From positions 1 through 64,000 of IMG/VR virus record IMGVR_UViG_3300028840_006004: a stretch of 64,000 bases of DNA. One strand, 5' to 3'. Of the stretch, positions 42,217 to 51,618 are shown in pieces (position 1 is the stretch's first letter; the number at the start of each line of letters is the position of its first letter). The translations under genes and the position numbers were made by a program. The notes beneath the pieces are model-generated. The model searched no databases and was not told the origin of the DNA. It saw nothing but the letters and a program-made list of their open reading frames with translations. The DNA comes from a virus.

Positions 42217-45200
42217 ACAAAACTCTGTTTAAATTGTGTAAAGATATCGCTGATATAAAATTTAGAATTACCTCTGAAATATAAGCTTATTTTTATCCAC
42301 TTTCCGCGGAAAACACTGTCATCTTCATAATATTCATCATCACTATCTTCTATTTCTCTGATAATCGGTGTATACCAAGCGCCTTCTTGCCATTCGCTAT
42401 CTTTCCAAAAATCGCTACTATCCTCGCTGAACGTGTAAGTGCCGGTTTGAAGTTCGGTTTCGTATTCAATACGATCAAGTACCTGATGAGGAGAATGAAT
42501 CTCTATGCTTTCAAATATTTTCGTCAATGCAGATGTGTTCTCTTTTTCTGTATTACCATTAACAATGAATGATAAAGTATTTAGCTTGCTTTGACCATAA
42601 AAAGTTGGCAATGCATTTTCAGCATCATTTTTATAAACATCGTGGGAAGAAGCTCCATTTCCATTTAAGGTCATCAGCTGACCTTTTTTAAACTTAATGA
42701 AAGTCGAAGATATGTCGTCAGAGGTTCCGATAAAGAAACTCAGTCCTTCACTGAAAATCAAATTCTGAGATGACTCTCCATTAATGAAAGAAAAATACAC
42801 CTCATCGTAATCCTCATTATAACCGAGCGAAATTCCGTTCATATCCATCGGAGTAGTTCTATTTTCATTCAGTGTAGCAATAATTTCTTTTAGCTCTTTT
42901 TCTATCATCAGGGTCTTTGACAACTGGTTTACTTTTGGTGTAGTAGCACCAGTAGTGGTTCTCTCAATCGATATCCTGGCAATCATCTCATATTTGGTAT
43001 CAACGATATAAATCGCATCTTTTGTTTTCAGGAAACCATGCCAGTCTTGTAAACCATAATAAGCTAACGGGACAGCTTCATCTGAGAGATATATTAATGA
43101 ATCATCGTATTGCAGATTTTCAGTTATTTTCTTCTGACCAACCGAGTGACGCATGATTGCTTCATTTCTGATTGTGATAAGAAATCCATACAATTCCTCG
43201 ATACGTACAATTTCTCCATAATTAGTTTCAAAATCCTCTTTGTTTTTGATGTCCATGGACCGGTACCCATCACGGAAAGAATCTACTATTCTACGTTCAG
43301 AAAAAGCGATTCTGGTTTTCTTATTCTGAGAATCAAATGGAAGATCAGTATCTACTCCAATAGCTTCAACATAAGCATCAGTCTTGTTATACCCATCATT
43401 AATATTAACAGATTCGACCAAGTCTTGCAGTTGGGATGAAGAGAATATCCATGAGAGCGGATCCAGTGAATCTGCTACTTGAGGAAAAAATGTGTAGATT
43501 ACATCGCTTCCGTCTTCATTGGTGATCTCAAGAACTGATCTTAACGAAACATTTCTTCTGTTCTGAGTAAACATACCATACATTATTCCATGACCATAAG
43601 CTGCATCAAGCAGGTATGCGCTTTTCAAATATTCTTTCTCTGAAAATACACCGGTATCCTGGAATACTTTCCTGTACCATGAACGAAAACCATTGGAAGC
43701 GTATCCGGAATCAGTATTATCATCATAATCTACTTGATGGGACATTCTGAACCAGGACATTGATTTAAAGTTATCGCCTTTATACAGCGTTTTCTCAATA
43801 TCAGTATCATCTATTTTGATCATATTAGAAATAGACCAATACCTCGAGTATTTTGGATTATATGCATTAAGCGAATTGTTGAAGAAATCAGCTCCACGAG
43901 GATCATCTTTATAAACTCTGACCATATAGGATTTTCCATCTTCGTAAACAATACGTCCTTCATTGACAATCACACCCATATAAGCTGGAGTCTGATAAGA
44001 TCTGTTATAGTGCACCAGTGCAAAGGATCCTTCGACCGCACCAACTGGTGCAGCGCAAGTATGGATCAATCTTCCTTCAAGCGTATAATATCCTCGTTTT
44101 CCCTGGATATTGTATTCTTTACCATCTTCAGCGTATGAAGAGAATTTGCCTCTTCCTTTATGAACTCCTTTTTCGATATTATATATACGAACTGAATGAT
44201 ATTCCGGAATAAATGAAGGCGGAAGTGATTCAGGCGGAATTTCATAAGGGCCGTCACTGGCACAGACTGGTCTTACCCAGTTATCACCATCTCTGACTGA
44301 CATAGGAAATTCGTAAACTCCTCTTTCCTGACTGTAAACTTCCATTGTAAGAACTTCAGCCCAATATGGTCCTGCTGATGGAGATCCACCTGGCTCAAAA
44401 TCATCAATTGTTTCACGCTGAATTATAACTTTAATACAAACCCAAATTTTACCGGCATGAGTAACAAAACTGTCCAGGTTCGCATTATATGGCAATGTAT
44501 AAACTCCACTTCCGATTGGCTTTGCTATTGCAGGAACATAATCACTACCTTCTGTCCATGCCAAAAGACCAATATAATCAGTCGGACAACCTGCAATCCA
44601 CTCTAATGGATTTTTCTGGCTTACACCTCCAGCTGTTAATGCCTCAATTTCTTTATAAATAAATGTATTGAATGTTGCAGGCTCCAGAGAAGTTCCACTG
44701 CCAATTTCAAATACGCGAGTTCTCGAAGGTTTTAAATGCACATGTTCATTTCCCTGGGGAGTTAATCCATAAGTTCCCTGAGAATAATCAGGATAGTCTA
44801 TTCTCCGATAAATTTCCAACCAGTAATCACTACCGCTTTGAGTGAGGTGATCTTCTTCAGTCATAAAGTCTGGTGAAAATATCGCAAAATGATCATCAGA
44901 TATTTTTAATCGTGTATCAATTGCTTCCTGGACTGTAAGATTAACGCCTGCGTCACCTTCAGTACCAGTATCATTGCTATCCTGAATTGCTGCAGGAACA
45001 TCAACAGCAAGTGAATATTCCCATTTTGGCCTTTCTTTACCAGTAAGCAGATCTTCTATAAAATCAGGAACAGCTGAAGTAAATTCAGAACGTTCATTAC
45101 CGTTGTCATTATAAACAGCGTGAGGAAATATGTACTTAGTTTCACTCAATGGATATTGTTGATTCTCGATAACGTGATTTATCTTGAATACAGGAACATG

Positions 45201-46865
45201 GTAAGCACCATTTTCGTCTTCAGAAGCAAACCATAAGTCTTGCTGATTGTAATACCAGCATTGTTTACCATTATTTTTACCAGTAACTTCCTTCAAGGTT
45301 TTACGATTTTGACTAAGCCTTATACCGTTTGCTGTTTTTTCCAGCATACCATCATAGAGCATATTTACGATACGTTCACCACGCAGGATGTAAATACCCC
45401 TTATTTTAGTATACCTACTGTCCGAATTGATGAGATCTACTGCTTCCTTGATCCTGGCTTTAACTCCAATAATATTGATCTCTTTGTTAGGAAGGTATGG
45501 CCGAAATAAACCTTTAATATTTGTCGTACCGTATTTTTCATCTTTTCCTTTTACAGGATATGCGTCTGTTATCGTTCCATCACTCAGTAAGAACTTGGCT
45601 GCAAATGGATATATTTCCTGATCGAAATAACCCAGGTACTTATAAATATTTGCCGGATCCTGGTAAGTCATCAACTCAGTCCTCGAAAGATTGACAATAT
45701 CATTATAACTCGCTCTGGATACTTCGTTTCCTTCGTGAGATGATAATGTAATTAATTGCGCAAGCTCTTCAAAAATGGTCTTATCGTAAACATTCGCCTT
45801 TAGGTTGGCTTTCCAGATCCGTGAATTGTAAAAACAGTGATCACCACTGATTCTTTCCTTCAGGTATAAATTGTAAAGCGTACCTGCATCCAGGATAACG
45901 GTATCTTCATTACCGGTTATCTCGATCTCGAGTGTATCGCCATCGATGAAATGATCCTGGGCCACCTCATATTCTTCATGGAAGAGATTTCCATCTCCAT
46001 TCCCAAAGAACCGCATAATACCAACTGATACATATTTATAGTCTTCATCGATATTTGAAAGATTCAGAACAATCTTTTTATTGGTATAGTTAATGTTGTC
46101 ATCGGAATCTTTATCAAGTTCACCGTATGTATCTGTGATCGAATCGCCATAAGCTACGCTTATTGGAAAAGACTCGGTACCATATTCAGTACGATCGAAT
46201 GAGGCTGTTTTGTAGGCAAAGAAAATATGGTATTGCCCGGGACGTAATGTTCCTCCTCTTGGAACGGAAACATCTTCTATCTTCGGAGGATCCAGAGAAT
46301 ATAGAACATGGTTGATTTTTCCATCAAAATCACTTGCCGTGTAAACAAAATCATTTATGGTGCCATCAATTCTGAAGCCAGAGTTGACTGCTTTATCCAT
46401 ATTTACCCCATCACAGAGGTAAAGATTTACACTTTCATCAAAGGCATCATCGATAATAAGTTTTAATTTCGATTGAGCAGTGTATCCAAAAAGTTCGGTC
46501 CGGAAGTCAATTCTTGATATTGGTTTTGCCAGGGAATAATTCTTCAGTGCGCGATATTCATCCGAAAACCCATCGGTTCCATTTATCCACTGATTAGGGT
46601 ATGGATAGCACCCGATTTCAGTATTAGTGCCATCAGAGCTAACCAAATAAACTATTCCACGATGTTCTTCGGCTGCTACTACAGTAAAACCTTCACCAAT
46701 CTCAAAGAGCTTCTCGTTACCGAGTTTTGATGAAACGACAAATCCCTGACCTCTTTTATTGTATATACGAATATTGTGAGTAGGAAATACCCAGTTATCA
46801 GGCTTCACATGATTATAAGCAAGATCAGCAACGATACCTTTTATGAATGCGTTGTTCTGTTTCAT
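42213..46865 (-). CDS. Tail nozzle/muzzle-like protein, 1550 residues
   Basis: A long beta-rich protein with few charged helices, starting KQNNAFIKGIVADLAYNHVK. Many repeated beta segments (e.g. EHRGIVYLVSSDGTNTEI, RPGQYHIFFAYKTASFDRTE) suggest stacked beta-propeller or barrel domains. Size, position after lysozyme and before the ejection proteins, and the N-terminal motif placing DNA/capsid-proximal residues fit the tail nozzle (T7 gp12-like, muzzle of crAss-like phages). ATGA overlaps link it to both neighbours. It would form the distal tube through which DNA and the ejection proteins pass. Confidence 0.7.
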   Translation of the reverse strand: MKQNNAFIKGIVADLAYNHVKPDNWVFPTHNIRIYNKRGQGFVVSSKLGNEKLFEIGEGFTVVAAEEHRGIVYLVSSDGTNTEIGCYPYPNQWINGTDGFSDEYRALKNYSLAKPISRIDFRTELFGYTAQSKLKLIIDDAFDESVNLYLCDGVNMDKAVNSGFRIDGTINDFVYTASDFDGKINHVLYSLDPPKIEDVSVPRGGTLRPGQYHIFFAYKTASFDRTEYGTESFPISVAYGDSITDTYGELDKDSDDNINYTNKKIVLNLSNIDEDYKYVSVGIMRFFGNGDGNLFHEEYEVAQDHFIDGDTLEIEITGNEDTVILDAGTLYNLYLKERISGDHCFYNSRIWKANLKANVYDKTIFEELAQLITLSSHEGNEVSRASYNDIVNLSRTELMTYQDPANIYKYLGYFDQEIYPFAAKFLLSDGTITDAYPVKGKDEKYGTTNIKGLFRPYLPNKEINIIGVKARIKEAVDLINSDSRYTKIRGIYILRGERIVNMLYDGMLEKTANGIRLSQNRKTLKEVTGKNNGKQCWYYNQQDLWFASEDENGAYHVPVFKINHVIENQQYPLSETKYIFPHAVYNDNGNERSEFTSAVPDFIEDLLTGKERPKWEYSLAVDVPAAIQDSNDTGTEGDAGVNLTVQEAIDTRLKISDDHFAIFSPDFMTEEDHLTQSGSDYWLEIYRRIDYPDYSQGTYGLTPQGNEHVHLKPSRTRVFEIGSGTSLEPATFNTFIYKEIEALTAGGVSQKNPLEWIAGCPTDYIGLLAWTEGSDYVPAIAKPIGSGVYTLPYNANLDSFVTHAGKIWVCIKVIIQRETIDDFEPGGSPSAGPYWAEVLTMEVYSQERGVYEFPMSVRDGDNWVRPVCASDGPYEIPPESLPPSFIPEYHSVRIYNIEKGVHKGRGKFSSYAEDGKEYNIQGKRGYYTLEGRLIHTCAAPVGAVEGSFALVHYNRSYQTPAYMGVIVNEGRIVYEDGKSYMVRVYKDDPRGADFFNNSLNAYNPKYSRYWSISNMIKIDDTDIEKTLYKGDNFKSMSWFRMSHQVDYDDNTDSGYASNGFRSWYRKVFQDTGVFSEKEYLKSAYLLDAAYGHGIMYGMFTQNRRNVSLRSVLEITNEDGSDVIYTFFPQVADSLDPLSWIFSSSQLQDLVESVNINDGYNKTDAYVEAIGVDTDLPFDSQNKKTRIAFSERRIVDSFRDGYRSMDIKNKEDFETNYGEIVRIEELYGFLITIRNEAIMRHSVGQKKITENLQYDDSLIYLSDEAVPLAYYGLQDWHGFLKTKDAIYIVDTKYEMIARISIERTTTGATTPKVNQLSKTLMIEKELKEIIATLNENRTTPMDMNGISLGYNEDYDEVYFSFINGESSQNLIFSEGLSFFIGTSDDISSTFIKFKKGQLMTLNGNGASSHDVYKNDAENALPTFYGQSKLNTLSFIVNGNTEKENTSALTKIFESIEIHSPHQVLDRIEYETELQTGTYTFSEDSSDFWKDSEWQEGAWYTPIIREIEDSDDEYYEDDSVFRGKWIKISLYFRGNSKFYISDIFTQFKQSFV

Positions 46866-47827
46866 CCTGTAAGTAAATCTTTAATTTTTCGCATATAGCC
46901 ACCTTCATCAAATTCGACCTCTTGTCCAGGTTCAGCCATGAATAATCGTTGTTCATTTTTCCTTCTTCTGACTAGTCCGCGTAATCTCTCACCAGAACCA
47001 TAAACAAATCCTTTCTGAGGGTCAAATGCTTCAACATTAAATTCTTCCATGTTTCCTTCAAGCAATGCTTTCCGTGCATTTGATTTATACCAGCTTTCAG
47101 GACTTACGTTATAAAGCATTGAAACCAATGCAGCACGTTGGTTGTAATTTAACTTACCTCCAAGGGCATCGTTGATCTTGTCAACCTCATTTATCCTCAT
47201 TGACAAATCCCGGTTAAGCCTATCGAGAGCTTCTTCTTCAGTTATGGTAAAACCCTCTTTAATATCATCATAATTTAAGCTGGTAGATCCATAACCTATT
47301 GAAACAATCCCTCTCTCCTTTTCCTTTTCAGTAGCATAGTAAGCATTAGGACGGAACAACTCGTGTTTTTTGATGTAGTCAGTAGCAATTTTACGCATAT
47401 ACTCATCTTCCCTGGCTTTGATCAATTGCTCTCTTTCAAGCGCCTCCTTAGTTGGTATTTTTGGTTTAGGCAATACCTCAATCGGAGGACTCGGCACAAT
47501 TGGATTAGGATCATAATCTTCTTCAGCTGAAGGGTCGATTATTTCTTGCACTTGGTTTTCTGGCTCAGTTTTTTTAACCGGCTCTGGCTTTGGTGTTTTT
47601 TCAATGATTTCATTGTTTCTTTTTAATTCATTAACTTTTTCGTTTGTAATTGCACCGATGGTATTATCAAGCTGTAACATTCTTTCCTCAGAAATGGTAG
47701 AGATGATATCTTCACCAACCCTGTTCCATAAACTATTGGTTATGGTTTCCCTGGCTACATCTTCGGTTACACCGGTTATATCTTTATCAACAGGAATTAT
47801 TCCTGATTCTTCAAACAGAGGTGGCAT
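46862..47827 (-). CDS. GH24 lysozyme (muramidase) with long Pro/Glu-rich N-terminus
   Basis: 321 residues. Residues 1-140 are charged and Pro-rich, probably disordered or a virion-binding arm. Residues 141-305 match phage T4-type lysozyme: the catalytic Glu in HELFRPNAY (Glu156), SIGYGST (176-182) for the Thr/Gly loop, and LNYNQRAALVSMLYNV for the conserved helix. It cleaves peptidoglycan. The position between connector and nozzle genes suggests a virion-associated enzyme for entry, though lysis at the end of infection is also possible. Confidence 0.85.
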   Translation of the reverse strand: MPPLFEESGIIPVDKDITGVTEDVARETITNSLWNRVGEDIISTISEERMLQLDNTIGAITNEKVNELKRNNEIIEKTPKPEPVKKTEPENQVQEIIDPSAEEDYDPNPIVPSPPIEVLPKPKIPTKEALEREQLIKAREDEYMRKIATDYIKKHELFRPNAYYATEKEKERGIVSIGYGSTSLNYDDIKEGFTITEEEALDRLNRDLSMRINEVDKINDALGGKLNYNQRAALVSMLYNVSPESWYKSNARKALLEGNMEEFNVEAFDPQKGFVYGSGERLRGLVRRRKNEQRLFMAEPGQEVEFDEGGYMRKIKDLLTG

Positions 47828-48446
47828 TGTTTGTGTATTTATGTGCTAATGGTTGAAATCCGATTTTGGGTATCTCGTCACCCATTATAATGGTCATGTC
47901 AGCAAACTCTTGCGCTCCCCAATCTCTAACATCTGCTTTTGGAGCCTGGATCATACCATCAAAACGTTGTTCCCAAGTGTTGTAGGTTGATAGGTTGATT
48001 CCTGACTGAGTATAAAGACTCTCGGCCTTGAATCCATTCAACTGGCAGAGTGTAACACAAGCAATGAAGTGTGTTTCGTGGATATAAGGGATACAGGTTT
48101 TGGTATTCATTGGAGTGCCAATATAATTTACCCAAATCACGTCACCCTCGAAATTATACAAATTTTTTACAACATTCCCTTGTCGATTGTATCTTACCCT
48201 CACATTATTATTATTCTTATCGAACACATCCAATAATTTGTAAAGGTTATCAGGAAGATAAAACTTGCTATTATTAACCACATTGAGAGGAATTTCCATG
48301 TATTTCCACATCGCATCAGGATCAGCAATATAAAGAGTTTCTATTTGCTGACACCAACGGTAGACCATGGCTTCATCCCATTTTTTATCCGGGAACTGAT
48401 CTTCCAGTTCTCGCAAAACTGCTTCATGTGTTATATAACTCGGCAT
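47811..48446 (-). CDS. Head-tail connector / ring protein candidate
   Basis: 211 residues. Contains MYRWCQQIETLYIADPDAMW-type segments: an N-terminal helical part, then beta strands (NNNVRVRYNRQGNVVKNLYN), then an aromatic HETHFIACVTLCQLNG core. Its size and place just before lysozyme and nozzle resemble tail-tube adaptor (gp4/gp11-like) proteins of podoviruses. Overlaps lysozyme by 17 bases. Assigned from order and size. Confidence 0.5.
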   Translation of the reverse strand: MPSYITHEAVLRELEDQFPDKKWDEAMVYRWCQQIETLYIADPDAMWKYMEIPLNVVNNSKFYLPDNLYKLLDVFDKNNNNVRVRYNRQGNVVKNLYNFEGDVIWVNYIGTPMNTKTCIPYIHETHFIACVTLCQLNGFKAESLYTQSGINLSTYNTWEQRFDGMIQAPKADVRDWGAQEFADMTIIMGDEIPKIGFQPLAHKYTNNATSV

Positions 48447-49063
48447 TATTTCTGTTTTTTAAGTATCGTATACCATTCTTTGCTAAAGATCATTCGCTCT
48501 TTTTCAATCTTATGAGAAATCATTCCTGACATCAGTGGTGTATAAAAAGCATCGATTCTCATTACCCGGTGATGAACCCTCTTTTTGATGGCCCTGGGAA
48601 ATAAGATAATCGGTGAAATTGCTACCCTGATTACAGGATAAATCCCTCTAAGCTTTCTAAAATACTTATAAGGGACATTTCCCAATTTTCTATGTGTTGG
48701 AAGCTGTGTAATATGCATTGACATGAAGGAGTTATAAAAAAGGATCCTGTTACCCTTGAGTAACTGATCAAGCAGGATCCTGACTAACACTCTGGCATAA
48801 ATACCAATTATTACTCTCCTTACCTGTCTGTACCTTACACTATCACGCTTCAATCGTTTATTGTTACGCGACAAAACCTTTTCCATGAATAAATGGAACC
48901 GGTTATTAAAATCTTCCGTTTCAAAGAACTCTTTATCAATAATATTTTTTTCGATCGCACCATCCTGTTCCGTCAACCTGAGCTTTTTTCGCTTATCCTT
49001 AATATATACTATTCCTTTAGGATGATCCGCCGTATCTTTTATCAATTCGCCGTTTAGTTTCAT
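48446..49063 (-). CDS. Strongly basic hypothetical late protein, 205 residues
   Basis: Very basic (KRLKRDSVRYRQVRRVIIG, IKKRVHHRVMRIDAF) with a hydrophobic stretch around IGIYARVLVRILLDQLL. Its stop and the next start share a base (TAATG). The basic surface could contact DNA at the connector. No family recognised. Confidence 0.55.
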   Translation of the reverse strand: MKLNGELIKDTADHPKGIVYIKDKRKKLRLTEQDGAIEKNIIDKEFFETEDFNNRFHLFMEKVLSRNNKRLKRDSVRYRQVRRVIIGIYARVLVRILLDQLLKGNRILFYNSFMSMHITQLPTHRKLGNVPYKYFRKLRGIYPVIRVAISPIILFPRAIKKRVHHRVMRIDAFYTPLMSGMISHKIEKERMIFSKEWYTILKKQK

Positions 49064-49442
49064 ACCATTCTCCTCGATAATCGGATTGATCTGCCCTCTT
49101 TTTAACTGGGTCAGCGATATTAAATGTTTCTTTCCAAGCTTTCACATAATTCCCATCTTCAACATACGCATCAGTGGTGATCTTTTGATTCCATGCTGGA
49201 TGTGTATAATCATTGTTGTATATTTCTGCTTCAGCATCACTGAGCTCTGCAATATAAGTTCCAGGAATGGTATAAATCACACCATCTACCTGTAATCTGA
49301 ATTTCCATTTTATCTTATCTGCACAATCAGTACACGGATCCGTATCAACGAACTCGTATTTATCCAAGTATTCCCAAATAGAATTTCTCAGGAATGTTAC
49401 CTGGCGGTCGATCGTGTAGTTTTCATGGAATTTAATCTGCAT
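49017..49442 (-). CDS. Hypothetical connector-region protein with CxxC
   Basis: 141 residues from the ATG at 49442 (MQIKFHENYTIDRQVTF); a longer in-frame start at 49490 would overlap the upstream gene by 59 bases instead of 11. Contains DPCTDCADK, a lone CxxC, and alternating strands after it (KWKFRLQVDGVIYTIPGTYI). It overlaps the next gene by 47 bases. Likely a small connector or tail-completion protein, by position only. Confidence 0.5.
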   Translation of the reverse strand: MQIKFHENYTIDRQVTFLRNSIWEYLDKYEFVDTDPCTDCADKIKWKFRLQVDGVIYTIPGTYIAELSDAEAEIYNNDYTHPAWNQKITTDAYVEDGNYVKAWKETFNIADPVKKRADQSDYRGEWYETKRRIDKRYGGSS

Positions 49443-50109
49443 CTCTTTCTTTTTGTTTTGGTGGTTGAGCCAAAACTCTTTGCGCATCACTGATCAGGTC
49501 AGGAGGAAATCCCAACGCTTGACCAATATGTTGTACAGTTAATATTTCCAGGTTCCTTTCGGAAGGTGTAGGGAATTCATCATCAGCACTCCAGCTACTC
49601 ACCTGCCGTGGATCTCTCCATAACCCATTTACGTTAACATATTTTTGTCCTGCAATATCAGATTTTCTGAATAGCAGGTATTCTCTTGAAAAAGCAAAGG
49701 AAGGTTTCGGAAGATCTAAGTACCCGGTAGGGCCTCTCAGGAGGCTTTTAAGCGACTTTTCTACAAAGAGGACCGAGTAATCAACATTGGAAACGAAATC
49801 AATCGCTTTACCCTTTAATCCGCTGATCAACGGCTTTAAGTCTGCATAACAGAACAGGGTGTGATTGTTGATTGAGATACCTTCGATCTCGAATGACTGA
49901 TTGAATGATTTAATTTCGAGTTTCTCATCCAGCATATACAAAGTCTGATCAAGCCGGCGTTCATCGTTTGCCTTCCTGATCAGTGTCATATTCTGAGTGA
50001 TGAGTTGATCCTCTATCCAAAGATTTGTAATAGGAAAATCGTCTGTATGATTGAAACTTGATACTGCTTCAAGTACACTATAAGTTAACTCTTTCAATGA
50101 TTTTGACAT
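49432..50109 (-). CDS. Connector-region protein, 225 residues
   Basis: Starts SKSLKELTYSVLEAVSSFNH. Helix-rich N-terminus, then strands and a C-terminal helix ending PPKQKERDAD. Placed after the terminator at 50123-50156 and before three further connector-type genes. No signature found. Its position fits a head-completion or tail-ring component. Confidence 0.5.
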   Translation of the reverse strand: MSKSLKELTYSVLEAVSSFNHTDDFPITNLWIEDQLITQNMTLIRKANDERRLDQTLYMLDEKLEIKSFNQSFEIEGISINNHTLFCYADLKPLISGLKGKAIDFVSNVDYSVLFVEKSLKSLLRGPTGYLDLPKPSFAFSREYLLFRKSDIAGQKYVNVNGLWRDPRQVSSWSADDEFPTPSERNLEILTVQHIGQALGFPPDLISDAQRVLAQPPKQKERDAD

Positions 50110-50122
50110 AGCTGCAGATTTG

Positions 50123-50156
50123 AAAAAAGGGTGGGCGAAATATTCCGTCCACCCTT
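50123..50156 (-). terminator. Minus-strand terminator inside the late operon
   Basis: On the minus strand, AAGGGTGG (50156-50149) pairs with CCACCCTT (50134-50127), extended by three more pairs, with a short loop and T-run to 50123. It lies between the 450-residue gene and the gene at 50109, so it would reduce read-through and make the upstream capsid block more abundant. Confidence 0.75.
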
Positions 50157-50179
50157 AAATTACGAAATTAAACTATCGT

Positions 50180-51532
50180 TTATACGGCTGCAGCCCAGGC
50201 ATCAAATAATGTCTTCAGGTCAGCAACACAACCGGCGACACCAGTGGTGGCACCGTTGTCAGCAACATATAGAACGAGCCCGTTAAGGTAATCGTTTCCA
50301 TGTGAAGCTCCGTGCATATTCCCGACTGATTGCGTGGTCTTCAGAATAAACTTAGACCAGTTGTACACATTAGCCGGTTTCTCCTTAGCCCAGTGATTAC
50401 TCAGCGGAACATCGTGTCCCATGTGAGTGAATTCACGATACACATCTTTCCATGGCATTAATTCAAATGCTCCCTGGACTTCAATGGTGGCTACACCATC
50501 AACTTCCTGTAATTGGAAAGTGGTTTCATCCTGGTACTCATCCTTGGTTACTAAATGGATGCTATGCTCAACCAGAGTTTCAGCTCCGGGAACGTGAACG
50601 ATAAATCCGTAACCAGGATTAGTAATACCGGCAGCGCGGTTGACTACTGTTTCTGGCTCTGCAGCAACAGTAACGGTAGCGCCAGCGGCATTTGTCCATG
50701 GCTGACTTACAGTAAGCACGGTATTCACGGCTCCAACCTCAATTTTGGTAATAACCTGAGAAGCTGGAGTAGCTACACCAATGGTCAATTCCTGTCCAAC
50801 ATACAATGACGCGGCAAACGCATTGGTCATTGTTAAGGTATTATCACCAATAACTGTATTACCTACAGTAGCAACACCAGCTTTTACGAGCGGGCTGTCA
50901 ATGTAAGCAGCGGCAGCGGCAAGGGTAACTCCATAAAGACCTGCAGCTGGAATATCAAATGTACCGGCAGCTACAGTACCGCTGAACTCCATTCTCACGG
51001 TAGGCTCAACGATCGCCTCAACATTTCCTTGCATGTGACCGTTGTAACGGCCAGCGTCATCAGTGATTTGCTGTGAGATGTCCTCGTAGGCTCTCATTAC
51101 ATCAAGATCGGAAATATATCCGCCTGATAATGGATCAAGTGCTTTAAATTTATGAGAATAAGTACGGAGCTGACCATACAGATTATCATTCATAACACCA
51201 GGTTTGCGGTTAATTGCTTTCACAATAAAACCAAGTTCGTGATCGCATTCGTCACATGGACCACGATCATCAAGAACAGCTTTTATCATTCTTGCGATTG
51301 AATCTTCGTGATCTACCTGAACTACGGTAGCTCCGCGAGCTGCTCCGCCAGGGATATAATCGCCCGAACCCTCAATAAAGAGAACGCTTGCGGCTACAAC
51401 GCCTGGATTAATACCGGCATCAACAACGAGCCTGAACTCCTGTGGTGCCACTCCTGGGTTTGCAATGATCCCAAAAGAATTCCTGAATTGTTTGTTTTCA
51501 GGATAAGTTAAATTTCCTCCGTATCCTTTCAT
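50180..51532 (-). CDS. Abundant-type structural protein, 450 residues, possible head auxiliary
   Basis: Gly/Ala/Val-rich, beta-like throughout, starting KGYGGNLTYPENKQFRNSF. A Cys pair in GPCDECDHE (near residue 95) and an Ig-like stretch (TKIEVGAVNTVLTVSQPW) near the middle. It is followed by a terminator, as expected of a highly expressed structural gene. Could be a head auxiliary or outer capsid protein, or a tail protein; composition alone does not decide. Not similar in sequence to the capsid protein candidate at 53240. Confidence 0.55.
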   Translation of the reverse strand: MKGYGGNLTYPENKQFRNSFGIIANPGVAPQEFRLVVDAGINPGVVAASVLFIEGSGDYIPGGAARGATVVQVDHEDSIARMIKAVLDDRGPCDECDHELGFIVKAINRKPGVMNDNLYGQLRTYSHKFKALDPLSGGYISDLDVMRAYEDISQQITDDAGRYNGHMQGNVEAIVEPTVRMEFSGTVAAGTFDIPAAGLYGVTLAAAAAYIDSPLVKAGVATVGNTVIGDNTLTMTNAFAASLYVGQELTIGVATPASQVITKIEVGAVNTVLTVSQPWTNAAGATVTVAAEPETVVNRAAGITNPGYGFIVHVPGAETLVEHSIHLVTKDEYQDETTFQLQEVDGVATIEVQGAFELMPWKDVYREFTHMGHDVPLSNHWAKEKPANVYNWSKFILKTTQSVGNMHGASHGNDYLNGLVLYVADNGATTGVAGCVADLKTLFDAWAAAV

Positions 51533-51618
51533 TTTTTCTTTTTTTAAGGATAAATAAATCTATTTAGTTACCGTTGCGTTTATAAAAACGTCTTCCATCT
51601 GGGCACTAACTGTCTGTA

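Noticed and set aside
51533-51618. Promoter in the 86-base gap before the 450-residue gene
   Set aside because: Only TAGATTTA resembles the -7 element, with no TTG at the correct distance.
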